NCBI GenBank assembly: GCA_031772625.1
Contig: CM062805.1
Location: forward strand, 803,611,592 to 803,675,591
Source of the DNA: Pinus tabuliformis
Lineage: Eukaryota > Streptophyta > Pinopsida > Pinales > Pinaceae
Direction of reading: 5' to 3'
DNA length: 64,000 nucleotides
Position numbers and translations under genes: made by a program. The notes under the pieces were generated by a model. It did no database searches. It was not told where the DNA came from and saw only the letters and a list, made by a program, of their open reading frames with translations. This document shows positions 1 to 11,282 of the stretch, in pieces (positions within the stretch are counted from its first letter, which is position 1; each line of letters opens with the position of its first letter).

Positions 1-1524
1 TGAAAAGATTGTCAAGTCCTTGGCCTTCCAGCTCGTTAAAGGGACAGGAAGTGCTATCCCTCCTCTAGATTTTAATCTTTTTGGACCTGAGGGATTATTG
101 CACAAAAAGATCGAGCGCTTGTTTGTTCGGCTCGTTAAAACTATCGAAAACTCATCCCTTCTGTATTGTTTTATACTTTTTAGGACTTAAGGGATTAGAT
201 GACGAAAAAGGAATTTTGGAGTTAACTTTATGTACCTTTTCAGACTCTCTAAAAATGAAAAGGACCGAGTTATCCTTGTCGTTAGACTCGTTAAAATCAC
301 TAAATAGTGACAAACTTGTCTTTAGACGAGAACGAGTTTCACTATCACTAGGCTCGTTAAAACATAGCGATGGGCTTGCCCGAAGGGCAGGTTATAGAAC
401 AAGCATATGTTATCCTCCTCAAGCTTGACAAAGATAAAGAGGTACTGGTCAGCAATGACTGGGGAAAAATTGGGAGAAACTCAAGAAAACTTTGATGGTA
501 GCATGTCGCTCTTGAACATGACACTTTTCCTCCGTACCACAATCGGGTTGGGTTGTTTCATTCACCGGTCACATCACCATGGTCTCGCCATACCATCCAT
601 AATTGGGGTAATGCTACCGATCCATCGCATCAGTGTCTCCATATGTTCAAGAGAAGTCGTTCAGAAAGAGTCAACCGTGTCCCATCCACTGCATACATTA
701 TCCTTCATCCGTTCATGACCGCCACCCTGAATCATATATCACAGATCGTTTTCACCTCCATCAAAATCATTAGCTCCGTTCCGTCTCACTGATGTGGGAT
801 TCATTAAGGCCCTCCTTTGACGGATCGCTTCTTGTCGACATCAGCTCATTATCCAAGAAGTTGATCTAGGAACAACACCTTCAGTACTTTGAAGCTTGCA
901 TGCCTCAACGGCAAGTTTCTCACTTCCGACGACAGGTATACATCAATGACCTTCGACCAGAAGATTTTGCGTGGTGTTCGACGCCAAGTCCTTTATTCAC
1001 ACCATGTGAATTGTACTGCAGTACCTTGAGGGTCATTATCATTATTGGTGATTCCTCTCGCGCTTGTTAACGGTTTACCTCATTGACCGGTAACCAAGCG
1101 ATGTCTTTCCATGTTCGACTTCAGAACAATTCTCACATGGATCGACTTGTACTTAGAGTGAAGATCGAACGAGTTTGAAGACCCCGGATCTAGTTTCATC
1201 CATCCGATGCGATATATATTCAGGAAAGATAAAGACATTTGACATGTACATCATTGCAGCAGATGATCATCCTACTCAAAGGATGATAATTTCATCAAAA
1301 TTATCAGTCTACCATCAGACGATTGTCTGTTCTATGTACAGAAAAAATGAATTTATAAAGCTGAGCATGGGAATGCCCGCCTCAGCTAGATCATGAAAGC
1401 AGTATGAAAAATAATGTATTGTATTGTATCTTATTACAGGTCTCCTCCAAGCATTGGATGAACTTCGGATCCTCCTGGATAAAGCATTTCACCTGATAAA
1501 CGGCCTCATACTTTAGGGGGCAAC
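1..1524. other. Unassigned repeat-like DNA, no gene
   Basis: No reading frame here resembles a protein family I recognise, and the open frames are short and overlap on both strands. The segment runs directly into the LTR at 1525. Its last bases (TTTAGGGGGCAAC) look like a polypurine tract beside a 3' LTR, so part of it may be the internal end of another retroelement of the same family. That is inference only. Confidence 0.4.
30..362 (+). repeat. Short recurring motif GRCTCGTTAAAA
   Basis: The motif GCTCGTTAAA or GRCTCGTTAAAA occurs at about 31-40, 129-140, 285-296 and 351-362, with a weaker copy near 242. Spacing is irregular (about 98, 156 and 66 bases). It could be a decayed tandem array inside an LTR. 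No protein meaning is claimed. Confidence 0.4.
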
Positions 1525-2543
1525 TGTTATAGACATTTTTGTGCCTTACAGCATTGAGCATGAAATGTCCATAATCTAAGGGATCCAAAGTCCCTAAACA
1601 TGTTGTTCCTACCCCTAGAGGAACAAGGCTAACAAACCACAGCAATTCACAGAAGTTCTCCACCAGAAACTGCTCAAAAACAAGTCAATTCAGGATCATG
1701 TCAATGGCTCCACTGGCTGTCTGCGCTGAATGTCAAAGCCAACACTGGCTACCTGCGCTGAGCGAGAGTGGACATGTGGCAAGCTCATTTCTCAAGGTGT
1801 CAAAACCCAGGAAGCTTCCAAAATGACACTTGCCTCAGGGAATTCGACTATGATGAGTAAGAGGTTCCAAATCTCCAAGTGGAAGCAAGAACCTCCAAGT
1901 GGAATCAAGAACTGACAGAGGGAGAGGACACTAGTCAGATCTCAAGCTGACTCATCCTCTCTCCAAAACATCTATATATGGATCTCTCCTCCATGAGATC
2001 TAGAGGCTGGAATTTTGTTATTGCAAAGAATTGATGTTGGTTTGAGACTGGAATCATTGGGTGCCTAATGCTTTGAAGGGAGGTGAAGATAGGAATTCCA
2101 TTTTGCTGGGAAGGAGATGCTGGATTGGAGCCCTCTGGGTTGTATCTCTTCCTGAACCTTGTTATTCATCAATAAAGCTATCTTGGTTTTCTCCTATATA
2201 CGGATGTATCTTTGATGTATGATTGCATTAGTATGTTTAGTTTACTTCTAATCCTGAACTAGTTATGTTTATGAATCTATGTCTTTGTGTAGTGTTCTTC
2301 TCTTGTAATCTTGCAGAGACCTGTTGAAGCTGGGCGTGCGAGAAGGCAAGTAGCTGTGAACTCCCAAAGAGAAGAGAAACCGGATCGAGGGACAAACGGA
2401 AGACACCGTTTAGTCCATCCATCTCTCTTCATTCTTGATTCATAAAGGAATAATACTAGAATAGCTGTCTCTGTTTGTTGCTAAGGCACTGTCACACCTT
2501 AGGTGGATAGGATCGTCCTGCATAGGCATTTTTCCCCACAACA
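1525..2543 (+). repeat. Ty1/copia-type LTR, left copy
   Basis: This LTR begins TGTTATAGACATTTTTGTGCC-like and ends ...CCCCACAACA. A related copy lies at 25635-26699, and the two are about 80% alike by eye over their first 140 bases. A TATA-like CTATATATGG lies at about 1972-1981 and an AATAAA signal near 2170, which fits U3 and R on the + strand. The next bases run straight into mid-pol sequence, with no priming site, gag, protease or integrase. It is old and may not be from the same insertion as the right copy. Confidence 0.7.
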
Positions 2544-4069
2544 ACAGTCACCTGATCGATACACTGGATACATGGCTCTTGTGAGAAAATGTGTTGTGAC
2601 TGAGCCATCCTCTTTCAAGGAAGCTGTGGAGGATCTCGCATGGGTAGACGCCATGGTGGAAGAGTATGATTCAAATTTCAGAAACAGTGCATGGGAGATT
2701 GTTCCTAGACCAGAAGGGAAATCAGTGGTGGGTTCGAGATGGATCTACAAAGTTAAGCAGGCAGCTGACAGGAGTCTGGAGAAGTATAGGGCAAGATTTG
2801 TTTCTCGAGGCTTTTCATAGATAGAGGGGATCGATTATGAGGAGACCTTTGCACCTGTCGCAAGGTATTCTTCCATATGGACTATTCTTGCTCTCTCAGT
2901 GCACATGGGGTGGCACGTTCATTAAATGGATGTGAAGATTGCATTCCTCAATGGAGTCATTGAGGAGGAGGTTTACATTGAGCAGCCTAAAGGTTTCGAG
3001 ATCTTCAGCAGCGATTCGCATGTGTGCAGGATCAAGAGAGCATTGTATGGGTTGAAACAAGCACCACGTGCTTGGTACACACAAATAGACAGCTATTTCA
3101 CTGGACTTGGATTCTCCAAGAGTGAGGCAGATCCTAACCTATACCAGATTGTGGTGGAGGGTAAGTTTCTTATCATTGTACTTTATGTAGATGATTTGAT
3201 TCTAACGGGTGATGAGCTGTTGATACTTTCCTGCAAGGATGATCTTGCTAAGGAGTTTGAGATGAAGGACTTGCGCCTCCTTCATTATTTCCTAGGATTG
3301 GAAATATGGCAACGCAGTGATGGACTATTTGTTTCTCAGGGTAAGTATGCTCGGGAGATACTGGAGAAGTTCAACATGCATGGCTGCAAGCATGTTGATA
3401 CTCCTCTTGCTGGAGGTTGGAGGAAGGAGGATGCCACTTCGGTAGAAGAAGTGAATGCCACTGTTTATCGATAGTTGGTGGGGTCGCTTACGTATTTGGT
3501 CAATACACGACCCATTATATGCTATGCTATTAACCAGCTTTCACAAGCTATGGTTACGCCAACCAAGATCTTCTGGAAGACGGGAAAGCATGTATTGCGT
3601 TATTCGAGAGGCACATCAGGATATGGTTTGTGGTATAGATAGGAGGATGAAGTGAAGCTATGTGGCTTCATGGATGCAGATTGGGCAGGGAGCCCAATGG
3701 ATAGAAAGAGCACATAAGGAGGGGTCTTCAGTATCGGGTCGACAACAGTTTCTTGGTACAGCAGGAAGCAAAGATCTGTGGCACTCAGTTCAGCAAGGCC
3801 GAGTATATGGCAGCAAGTTTGGTTGCATGTGAGGCTATATGGATGAGGAAGATCTTGGACAGTTTGTTTGGTTCTCACTTGGATCCTACTGTGATTTACT
3901 GTGACAACCAGAGTTGCATTAAACTCTCGGCTAATCCTGTATTTCATGATAGATCGAAGCACATTGACATCAGGTACCATCATATCAGAGATTGTGTGCA
4001 GCGGAGAATCATGTTACTTTCATACATTCCAACAGAGGATCAGGATGCTGATATCTTGACGAAGGCGCT
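2544..4069 (+). pseudogene. Ty1/copia reverse transcriptase and RNase H, 5' part (broken)
   Basis: The frame encodes a recognisable copia polymerase. It has the RT entry (WVDAMVEEY, SRWIYKVKQ), the FLNGVIEEEVYIEQP block, the RALYGLKQAPRAWY block and the catalytic YVDD in IIVLYVDDLILTG near 3180-3205. RNase H motifs follow (DADWAGSPMDRKS, a broken ALSSAEAEYMA-like block, DNQSCIKL, SKHIDIRYH) up to DADILTKAL at 4069. In-frame stops lie at 2818, 2923, 3472, about 3640 and about 3715, with a frameshift near 3800, so it is not functional. Gag, protease and integrase are missing. The Ty3 element at 4070 cuts it just before the RNase H end, and the tail resumes at 24786. Confidence 0.93.
4065..4069. 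repeat. Target-site duplication, left (gcgct)
   Basis: GCGCT immediately precedes the first LTR of the giant Ty3 element. The matching right copy at 24786-24790 is ACGCT, four of five identical. Removing the element and one copy joins the copia RNase H frame (TKAL then TRSKFEY), which confirms the insertion point. Confidence 0.85.
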
Positions 4070-4300
4070 TGTTAACACCCAGGTTGTTCCCTTTGACTCT
4101 AAGGGAATACGGCCGAGGTAACCACTAACCAATCTTTGGATTACAGTGCCTAGCCACACTGTAATCAGAGAGGGCTCTCTCTTTATAATTTGTCTCTGTT
4201 CTGTGGAGATTTTAGGGTAGCTATGAAATGAGGGTGTTTAGTTTTATGCTTTGGTTGAGGGATGTCTTTCTGTACTTGAAGTGTGCAATCTGCAGATGAG

Positions 4301-4306
4301 TTTATT
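4301..4306 (-). terminator. Candidate poly(A) signal, left LTR
   Basis: AATAAA on the minus strand, about 620 bases downstream of the TATA-like box and about 230 bases before the LTR end. That is a sensible place for the R/U5 boundary. The equivalent in the other LTR is at 18064-18069. No transcript evidence is available. Confidence 0.4.
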
Positions 4307-4921
4307 TCATTGGGCAATGGAGTCTATGGCTACAAGTGTTTAGAAATCTTGAGATGATTTACTGAAATTACAAGGCCATTTAAATACTTCATATAACAAA
4401 GTTAGATTATGATGGTGACATGTGAACAACCAGTGAAAAGCATTCAAGAATTTTCCACTAAGCTAGGGTGTGGGAAAGAGATAGATGCCTCAGGAGCAAA
4501 CTTGAATTCCTGAAAATATTTATCACAGTGAAAGATATAGCTTGAAAGTGTAGCAACTAAGAATTACACCTTATTTACTCTATCTGGAAGAAAACATTTA
4601 TAACAGCTTAGATTGAGTGCAGGGTAATCTGTGATTAGATCCTGGAACTATTCTTTTACTTTGCTATTAAGTGTAAAACTCGCAAACATGAAAGAAGATG
4701 AAAGACTTGAAAACATATAACGCAGAGTTTTAAAGAAGACTTATTGTGCTATGAAACATGCAGGAATCCTGTAACATTCAGCCAGCCACCACAGTGCATC
4801 AAGGAACACAGAGCTTTGGAAATTCCATCCACCTTTTGTATTATTTCTCTGAGAGTTGTACAGCAACAGAAATATAGAAATGAAATCAACAACAACCCTT
4901 TGCAAACTCATGCGAAGGGGA

Positions 4922-4929
4922 CTTTATAG
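4922..4929 (-). promoter_or_regulatory. Candidate TATA box for genomic RNA, left LTR
   Basis: The minus strand reads TTTCTATAAAGTCCCC, a good plant TATA context. It lies downstream of the LTR-encoded frame and upstream of the AATAAA at 4301, where a U3/R boundary is expected. The right LTR has the same box at 18685-18692, which would drive the full-length RNA. Confidence 0.45.
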
Positions 4930-5312
4930 AAATGTTTATACAAAATATCTCAGGCATTGAGTCATCTGAGAGAGAAATATCTTCATTACTTCGTACAAAA
5001 AAGTAGAAAAGAAGTTATTACAGCTTTGAATACAACATAACTGCTCTTTAAGTCTGTCAGAAGATATTTTGGCCTTTGGAGGCCACTGAGTTGGTTGGAG
5101 TGATCTGCATTAATGCTGAAGAATGCGCTTTTGGAGCTGCTCGGCTATAGCTTCTTGGTCTGTCCACCTGTAGCTTTTCATCTTGCTTTGTTGGCTGTAG
5201 GTTCTACTGAGTTGGCTCAGCTCTCATCTTTAATGCATGATGATTTTATTAAACTGTGCTGTGCATGACAATTCATATTTTTATGAACAAAATTTGGTGA
5301 ATGGCTCACTGT

Positions 5313-8300
5313 TTACAAAATCTTTTGTATTGCCTTGGTCCACCAGTCCTGTGTAGGTAATTGATGCCTGAGGATTGCATCCATAGTCTCCTCCGCCTCT
5401 GTATACTTATAAAAATTTGGAGCTACTGCAAACAAGTGTTCGATTTCATTCATTATAAAAAATAAATTTTCCACTTTGTTGTAGAGAGTCTGCCCTGTAG
5501 CTGGCCCTGTTTCTTCTGAGGTGCTGGGCTTCTCATTGATCTGACTTGTGGCAAATGCATTCACCCTTTTGGCATACTGTTCATGTGTGAACAATTTCCC
5601 TGTGCTGTTCAGTAAGCTAGGGAGCCCTCTGTTTTCTAACACCTGGAACTTCTCCATAAACCTGTTCACCTCAGTCTGCATGTCTTGGGTTCTTCTCTCT
5701 AATGTCTGCACTAGATTTCTCAGAGTAAGAACCCTCTTGATAAATTGAATGGTCTCAGTCCTGTTGGGAATTCCCATGGTAGCTAACTGAGAACTTGTCT
5801 TATGATTAAGCACATTAATCATTCTGGTGGCAACTTCAGGCATATTGCTCAGGGCATTCCTTGATCTGTGAATCTCAGCCTGTGCCTTTGGGATGAGCTC
5901 TAGCTGCTCATGGATGGTTTCAATATATGGCCATTGGTCAGTAATAGACTGGCCAATATTAGCCCACAGCACTGTTCTAAGCTCAGCCACAACTTTATCT
6001 AACTTGAGCTCATTTTCCAGCTCTTTGATCTTATCTTTGAGGGCTTTTACTTCCCTGCCCTTTTCTGCCACAGCCTGCTTTGATCTGTCATATCTATCAT
6101 TGACTTTGGCCAATTTCTCCCTAGTCTCATTTAATTCTGTCATTTGAGCTTCCAGGGCTTGAATCTCAGTCCTTAGCTTCTGCATATCCAGGCTTTGGGC
6201 CTGTTCTGTTGTTGGTGGTGCTGAAGTAGAAGGTGCTACTTGATCAGTCTGCTGAGGAGGAGGAGTAGTAATGGGAGCAATTTCCTCAAGATTAATGATT
6301 TGAGGAGGAGGCTGAGAGGTCTGGCCTTCTTCTCTTTGTTTCAAGGTTGCCTGTAATGCTGCCTGTGCAGCCTCTGATTCTCCCAGCTTTTCTTGTACCT
6401 GGATAAGCTGCTTATAGAGAGTCACCAGCAGAGCTGTGGCATCTTTATCATGCCTTTGTTGAGCTACTTCATCTGTCTGAGGGTGAATCGTGGCTGGGAG
6501 TTTGATCTTTCTCCTTAGAGCTGCCATATCAGCATCCCTCAATTTCAATATTTCCTGTATTCCCTTGATATCTTTGGGATCATGCCCAATCTCAATAATT
6601 ATATCCTCTAAGGACCTTATTCTGTTGTCCTTTGCCTGGGATGATGCTCTCTCCAACTCTAGTTGAGAGGCTGTATTATTAAGGCTACTTTGTAGCCTGT
6701 AGTTGTCCAATGTTTGGTCTGCCAGGGAAGCATACACCATCTCACCTGTCTGCTTGTGCAATTCAATTTTATCCATTGGGTGAATGTCCTTGGCAAGGAC
6801 CTCAAGATTGGTCCTTAAGTAATCAGCATGGGACTGTGGCTGCAATGTAGTTGGCATGAAGTGGCTCATGATCATCTTGCCCTCACTAACATCAAATGCA
6901 GACATTAAGCACTGCTGGTTGGTGGGAGCCATTTTCAACAGATGGTTATATAGCTGTATTTTAATTGGCTCACTCCTCTTCTTAATTTCAATGAACTGCT
7001 GCTTGATGCTCAGTTCACCCTCCCTCTGCTGGCTAGAGGAGCTGACTTCTCCTCCCACAGTTCTGTTCTGTTCCTGTTGGAAGGAACTTGCAGATGCTTC
7101 CCTGCTTGGTGGACCCATGCCTAATGACTGCCTTATTGTCATATCCTCCTCAGAAAAATCATTAAATCTTTGCCTTTTTTCTCCCTGATTTATAGAAGAT
7201 GTTAGGGGATTCTCTCTGTCTCTCTTTCTGCTCACATCCTCCTTTTGTGGAGTTTGGAGGATTTATGTACCAACTGATGTTTCTTGCCTTGGAGGCACAG
7301 TTTGCTATGGCTGTTGCTCAGTGGATTTTGGGGCTTCCACTGTTTGTTCTGGCTGCACAGGTTGTTCCTGCCTTTATTCTTCCTGTTGTTGCTGTTGTTG
7401 TTGTTCTTCTTGCTGCTGCTCCATCTCTTTATCTGTTTGTTCTTGAGTCATAGGAGGTAGCTGTTCCTCCTCCACATGCTTTCCTTTTTCTTTGCTGGAT
7501 GCTTGCTGAGTTTTCATGCCTGCTTGCTGATGTGTTGTTGAAGATGGGGCAGCTTCTCCAAGTTGCCTTTGGTATGAGAAAGAGACCTGTCCACAAGTTT
7601 CCAAGTCAGCCTCCTTTTGTAGATTTCTAGCTTCATTCTCTAGCATCTGCTCTTTACTAATTGGCTCTTCTAGAGTGCCTTCTTTCCAGCTCAAGGCATT
7701 AGCATACTTCTCAATATGAGGCAACTTCATATGTGCATATGTGCCTAATTTGTGTTTTATTCTCCTGAGGGAAATAAAGTGATTACGGTCATAAGGTGAC
7801 CATCTGAAGCTGGTTTGAAATCTGAGGCCCTCTAGGATTCTATCTGCCTCCCTCCATCCCTCTTCTCTTTTGTTATATAAGAAAGGACCTAGCTGGCTCC
7901 TTACCTTGAGTTGCACCTTCTTGTTTTTACTTTGGAAATGGATGTAGTCAGTATTTCCAAACTGTCTGAAGTATTCTAGGGCAAAGAGCCTCATGGGGAC
8001 ATACCTTGGAAGCCTAAAAGGGTCCAATTCACAGCCATAAATTCTGATTACTGTGTGGTGTTGGTAAAAGTACCAATCACCAATGTTGTAGGCTTTAGAG
8101 AGGTGGAGGACTCTTTGCATCTCATCAGTTAGCCATGGAGGAGGTACACCATATAGCAAGGTCATTGCTGGAAAAATGAACAAGTCTATGAACTCACAGT
8201 ATGTGTATGGTGAGAGAGAAGCACAATGAAAAACTGAAGACCAAAAGACAACTGATCTTGGAATTCCCTGAGCATTTAGTTTCTTGAGGGGAACAGGGAA

Positions 8301-9050
8301 GTTGTCTGGTTGATAGAACAAGAACAGATGGTAGATGTATGAAGTGAATCTGAACACTCTTTCCCTTGGTAGATTCATTAGCTGCTCATGAATCTTTTCT
8401 GCAATATAGGTAGCATAGTCATAGTGTACAGCAGGAGGCATTTCCGGGGAAAATATGGACAGCATTGCCATTATGGTGTCATCAACATCTTCAATTCCTT
8501 TATACCCCAGGACATAACTGATCAAGTCCACAAGCATTCTGCCCAATTCATTCAGGTACTCATATCCAATAGGAGGAGTTCTTACAGTTTCAGAACCTGA
8601 ATCTACAAACAACTGGTTGATCTTGACAATCTGGGCATGTGAAAAATTTGTTCCCTTCTTTACTAAATCCAGCATGGACAAGGGAGTCAAGGGTCTTGCA
8701 GTGTGGAAGTGGAGCATCTCATTAATGGTTTCTGGAGTGATGTAGAACAACACTGAACCTGTAGGAGTAAGAACAGCTCTTTGGCAAGGATCATAGCACT
8801 CCTGGCACTTGTGGATCAAGTCTGGAAGGGGATTGACTTGAGGGAGGTTGTAAATGGGCAAATTTGAATCCCAAATCCCTAAAATATCAGCCCCACTAAG
8901 GTGTTGGGCTTTTATTTGATTGATCATATCAATATTATACTTGGAGCCCATTGGAAACCAATCTAACATTTGATAATCCAGGTCCCCCAGGGGTTTCCAA
9001 TTTATCTCTTTTTGAGGGGCATTCAGAGGCTGGATGTAAGTGCAGGTCAC
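5313..9050 (-). pseudogene. LTR-encoded unknown protein, left copy, two nonsense mutations
   Basis: This is the same frame as at 19076-22813 in the other LTR, 1,246 codons from the first open codon to the terminal stop. The opening codon at 9050 is GTG with a TAA just upstream (9057-9059); the first ATG is at 8967-8969 (residue 28). Two TAA stops interrupt it at 7374-7376 and 7263-7265, where the other copy has CAA and TCA. The rest is open, and the C-terminus runs about 56 residues past the stop of the other copy. I do not recognise the family. It has a globular N-terminal part (residues 1 to about 480), a Q/E/P-rich linker, a basic RKR...KRQR patch and a long coiled-coil C-terminal half. 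Confidence 0.85.
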
Positions 9051-9360
9051 TGGTGTTTAACGGTGAAAACAGAGTTTTAACGTCTGTTAACAGTTTATTC
9101 GCGGAATTATGGATAAAACCAGGCTTATGGGATGATTTTGAAGAATACCTGGTGAATTCGTCGGCAAGAGTTGCGAATGCAGGTGCAATGGAGGCTCTGG
9201 CGGTCTCGGAATCGACTTTAGCAGGCTGGTGCTGGTTTGGACGTGAGCAGCATGCAAAAATAACAGTAGTGTCTTTTGCCAAAAGTGGAAAAAACACAAG
9301 ATTTTGGCCTAAAATTAGATTTTTGGCAATATTGGCGCGTTTTTGGGATGACGTCAGCAT
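8935..9360 (-). other. 141-codon upstream open frame overlapping the LTR gene start
   Basis: An ATG at 9358-9360, inside the bZIP-site cluster, opens a 141-codon frame that ends at 8935, past the first ATG of the main frame (8969) and in a different frame. The right LTR has an intact equivalent at 22698-23123. Its composition suits chance openness of GC-rich DNA. It could instead be an inhibitory uORF or an alternative first exon. Only the open frame is certain. Confidence 0.25.
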
Positions 9361-9407
9361 GACGTCATCGGGTGGGGTCGGAGTCGGATGACGTCAGCAT
9401 GACGTCA
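9349..9407. promoter_or_regulatory. Four TGACGTCA palindromes (bZIP/TGA-type sites), left LTR
   Basis: Perfect TGACGTCA octamers lie at 9349-9356, 9360-9367, 9389-9396 and 9400-9407, as two pairs with 11-base start-to-start spacing inside each pair and 40 bases between pairs. TGACGTCA is a classic bZIP core, and in plants TGACG is the TGA-factor motif. The cluster lies about 380 bases upstream of the first ATG of the LTR-encoded frame in a GC-rich island, so it may be that gene's own promoter or enhancer. Confidence 0.65.
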
Positions 9408-9733
9408 CCGGGTGATGTGGCAGGTCCTGGTTGGTCCACGGATATGCTGAAGTGGCGGACATGTCAACAAAGGGACGGACGAATGAGGCGATGCGACGGC
9501 GGGGTGGCAGCGACGTGGCTCTGACGTGGGCATGACATGGGACCAGCAAAACCGAGTGGTAAGTGAAACAACGGTAACGGTTTTCTCGGACCGCTTACAA
9601 TACGGCCCCGGTTTTGTCAGAGGCCGACCCGAGAGACTGAGAAGGTGACGCGTGGCCGAGGACTGACGTAACCCTTCGTCAGTTTCTCGGGTACTAACTG
9701 TCGGGCGTCGGGACCAACCCGATACGTATAAGG

Positions 9734-9765
9734 GCCGTCCGATCAGAGGCGCTCGATCGGACGGC
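9734..9765. promoter_or_regulatory. 11-bp perfect inverted repeat (hairpin), left LTR
   Basis: GCCGTCCGATC at 9734-9744 pairs perfectly with GATCGGACGGC at 9755-9765 across a 10-base loop. It is unchanged in the other LTR at 23497-23528. The GC-rich stem in an otherwise AT-rich LTR could be a protein-binding dyad or an RNA structure. Confidence 0.6.
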
Positions 9766-11022
9766 TAACGGGTTGATGAAGTGATCGGGCAATACGGAAG
9801 GGGGGCGGGATTTAAAAAAAAAAAAAAATTTGGGATGCGCGCTTAGCGGAAGACCATTGGGGTATGGAGGATTTCGATGGTTTTTTAATATATTTCCAAT
9901 AAAACCAATATAGCGCCCGAACCATTGGATAGCAAAAAAATGGGTTTTTTATGAATATTTTTGTAAAAATGCGCCCGGTGCTTAGACTTTGGATAAAGGA
10001 GAAAAGTGGGTTTTTAGAGTATTTTTGCAAATGAAGCGGGCTAAAGGGACAAAAAGGGTTTTTAATAAGGTTTTCTTAGCAAATGAAGTTTAAATGAGTC
10101 AAATGGATTCAGAAGAGGGGAGAGGGGTAAGGCTAAGGCTTATCAAACTGACCAGATGTCCATTTGATCCCTGAAAGAGAACATATGGCTATAATGCCAA
10201 GGGAAGGGATATTTATACCATGTTTGGGGTTTATACACCATGGTGTTATAATACTAGGGAAAGGGTAAGATAGGGGATTTATATAATAGAATTAGTGGTT
10301 AATATGGGGGGAATGCAAATGAGGGGTGATGTCACTAAGCATACTTGAAACTTACTTAGCTTAGGAAGTAGATCAAAATGAAAAGAATCTTAGACAATAA
10401 ATTTGGCTTTTCAATGAATAAAACCACCATCAAACCTCAAGTTTTTCTAAGCAATTCAATTGATGAGGGGATGTTAGTAATGAGTGGGAAAAGGGATAAT
10501 TGGGAAGTTAGACATGCTTCTTTGTTTTTCTTTTCTCATCTTGACCATCAAGGTTAAATCTGAAATGAATACCACTTCTGCAACCCCATCTACTTACCCA
10601 GCTACTTTGCCTAGCATTTTTTGTTTCTTCTTGGAGGGTGCACTTAGGCTTGCAGACCCTTACTTGCCTTTTCTTTTCTTTGGCTTTTTCTTTTGTTTTT
10701 CTATCTACTTCTACCCTTATTTCTTCCAAGGTCCCAGATTAAGCTGTTGGGAGCCTTTTCTTCTCTATCTGAACTACTTGTCTGCCAAGATTAAACAGTT
10801 TGGACAGACTTCCTTCTCTATTCTACAACTGAAAATTCAAAACATGGCATGATCCAGGTTAGACTGTTGGACCATCCATCAAAATTGAGTCCCCATCAAG
10901 CTACAAGCACAGATTATATTCTTATGGAAATATGTGATCTTTGCATCATCAAAGCAGAGCATATTTGGACCTTTTCAGTGCCAATCATGAAATATGAAAC
11001 CTATTGGTATAGGTAGCTAACA

Positions 11023-11282
11023 GTGGCTCCACATGGGGATGGTGTTTCATTTGAAAGACCAAGAACAGCAGGTCAGATTGCCTTGCTCCTTGACTGCTCT
11101 TGCCAATCTTAAAGTTTGCTGCTTTGAAATGCCAAGATTGTGTGCTTCTCTTATTGGTAGACCTCTGATTCTATTCACCTTTTGCTGGCAGTTTAAGAAA
11201 ACTTTGAGAAATTGCATTTTTACATGTTGACAGAAAATAATATATACATCTGGATATGTACAAGGGAAAATTCAGGCTGCAC
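11023..11282 (-). other. 3' untranslated spacer of the giant element, no clear polypurine tract
   Basis: This is the stretch between the pol stop (11283-11285) and the 3' LTR. The bases touching the LTR read ...CCATCCCCATGTGGAGCCAC on the minus strand, which is not a purine run. No gene is seen. Confidence 0.6.

Larger units (their letters stand above)
4070..11022 (-). repeat. 3' LTR of the giant Ty3 element (left)
   Basis: In element orientation it runs from 11022 down to 4070. The first 1.97 kb includes an AT-rich stretch (10030-11022, no credible gene), a hairpin and a GC-rich bZIP-site segment (9300-9800). The unknown frame follows (9050-5313), then about 1.2 kb with a TATA-like CTATAAAG (4922-4929) and an AATAAA (4301-4306). 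If those signals are used, the reading frame lies in U3, R is roughly 4890-4280 and U5 is the last 0.2 kb. Confidence 0.9.

Noticed and set aside
1175-1663. Short frames on both strands before the copia LTR
   Set aside because: They overlap each other and the LTR, and show no motif.
4744-4929. 61-codon frame duplicated at 18507-18692
   Set aside because: Its duplication is explained by the LTR pair; it has no motif and lies antisense in the R/U3 region.
8951-9391. 146-codon + strand frame opposite the LTR gene start
   Set aside because: Antisense to the coding strand in a GC-rich island where stops are rare; no independent support.
10484-10852. 122-codon + strand frame in the LTR, repeated at 24247-24615
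   Set aside because: Low-complexity F/Y/L-rich text antisense to the element, with no family resemblance; its conservation follows from LTR identity.
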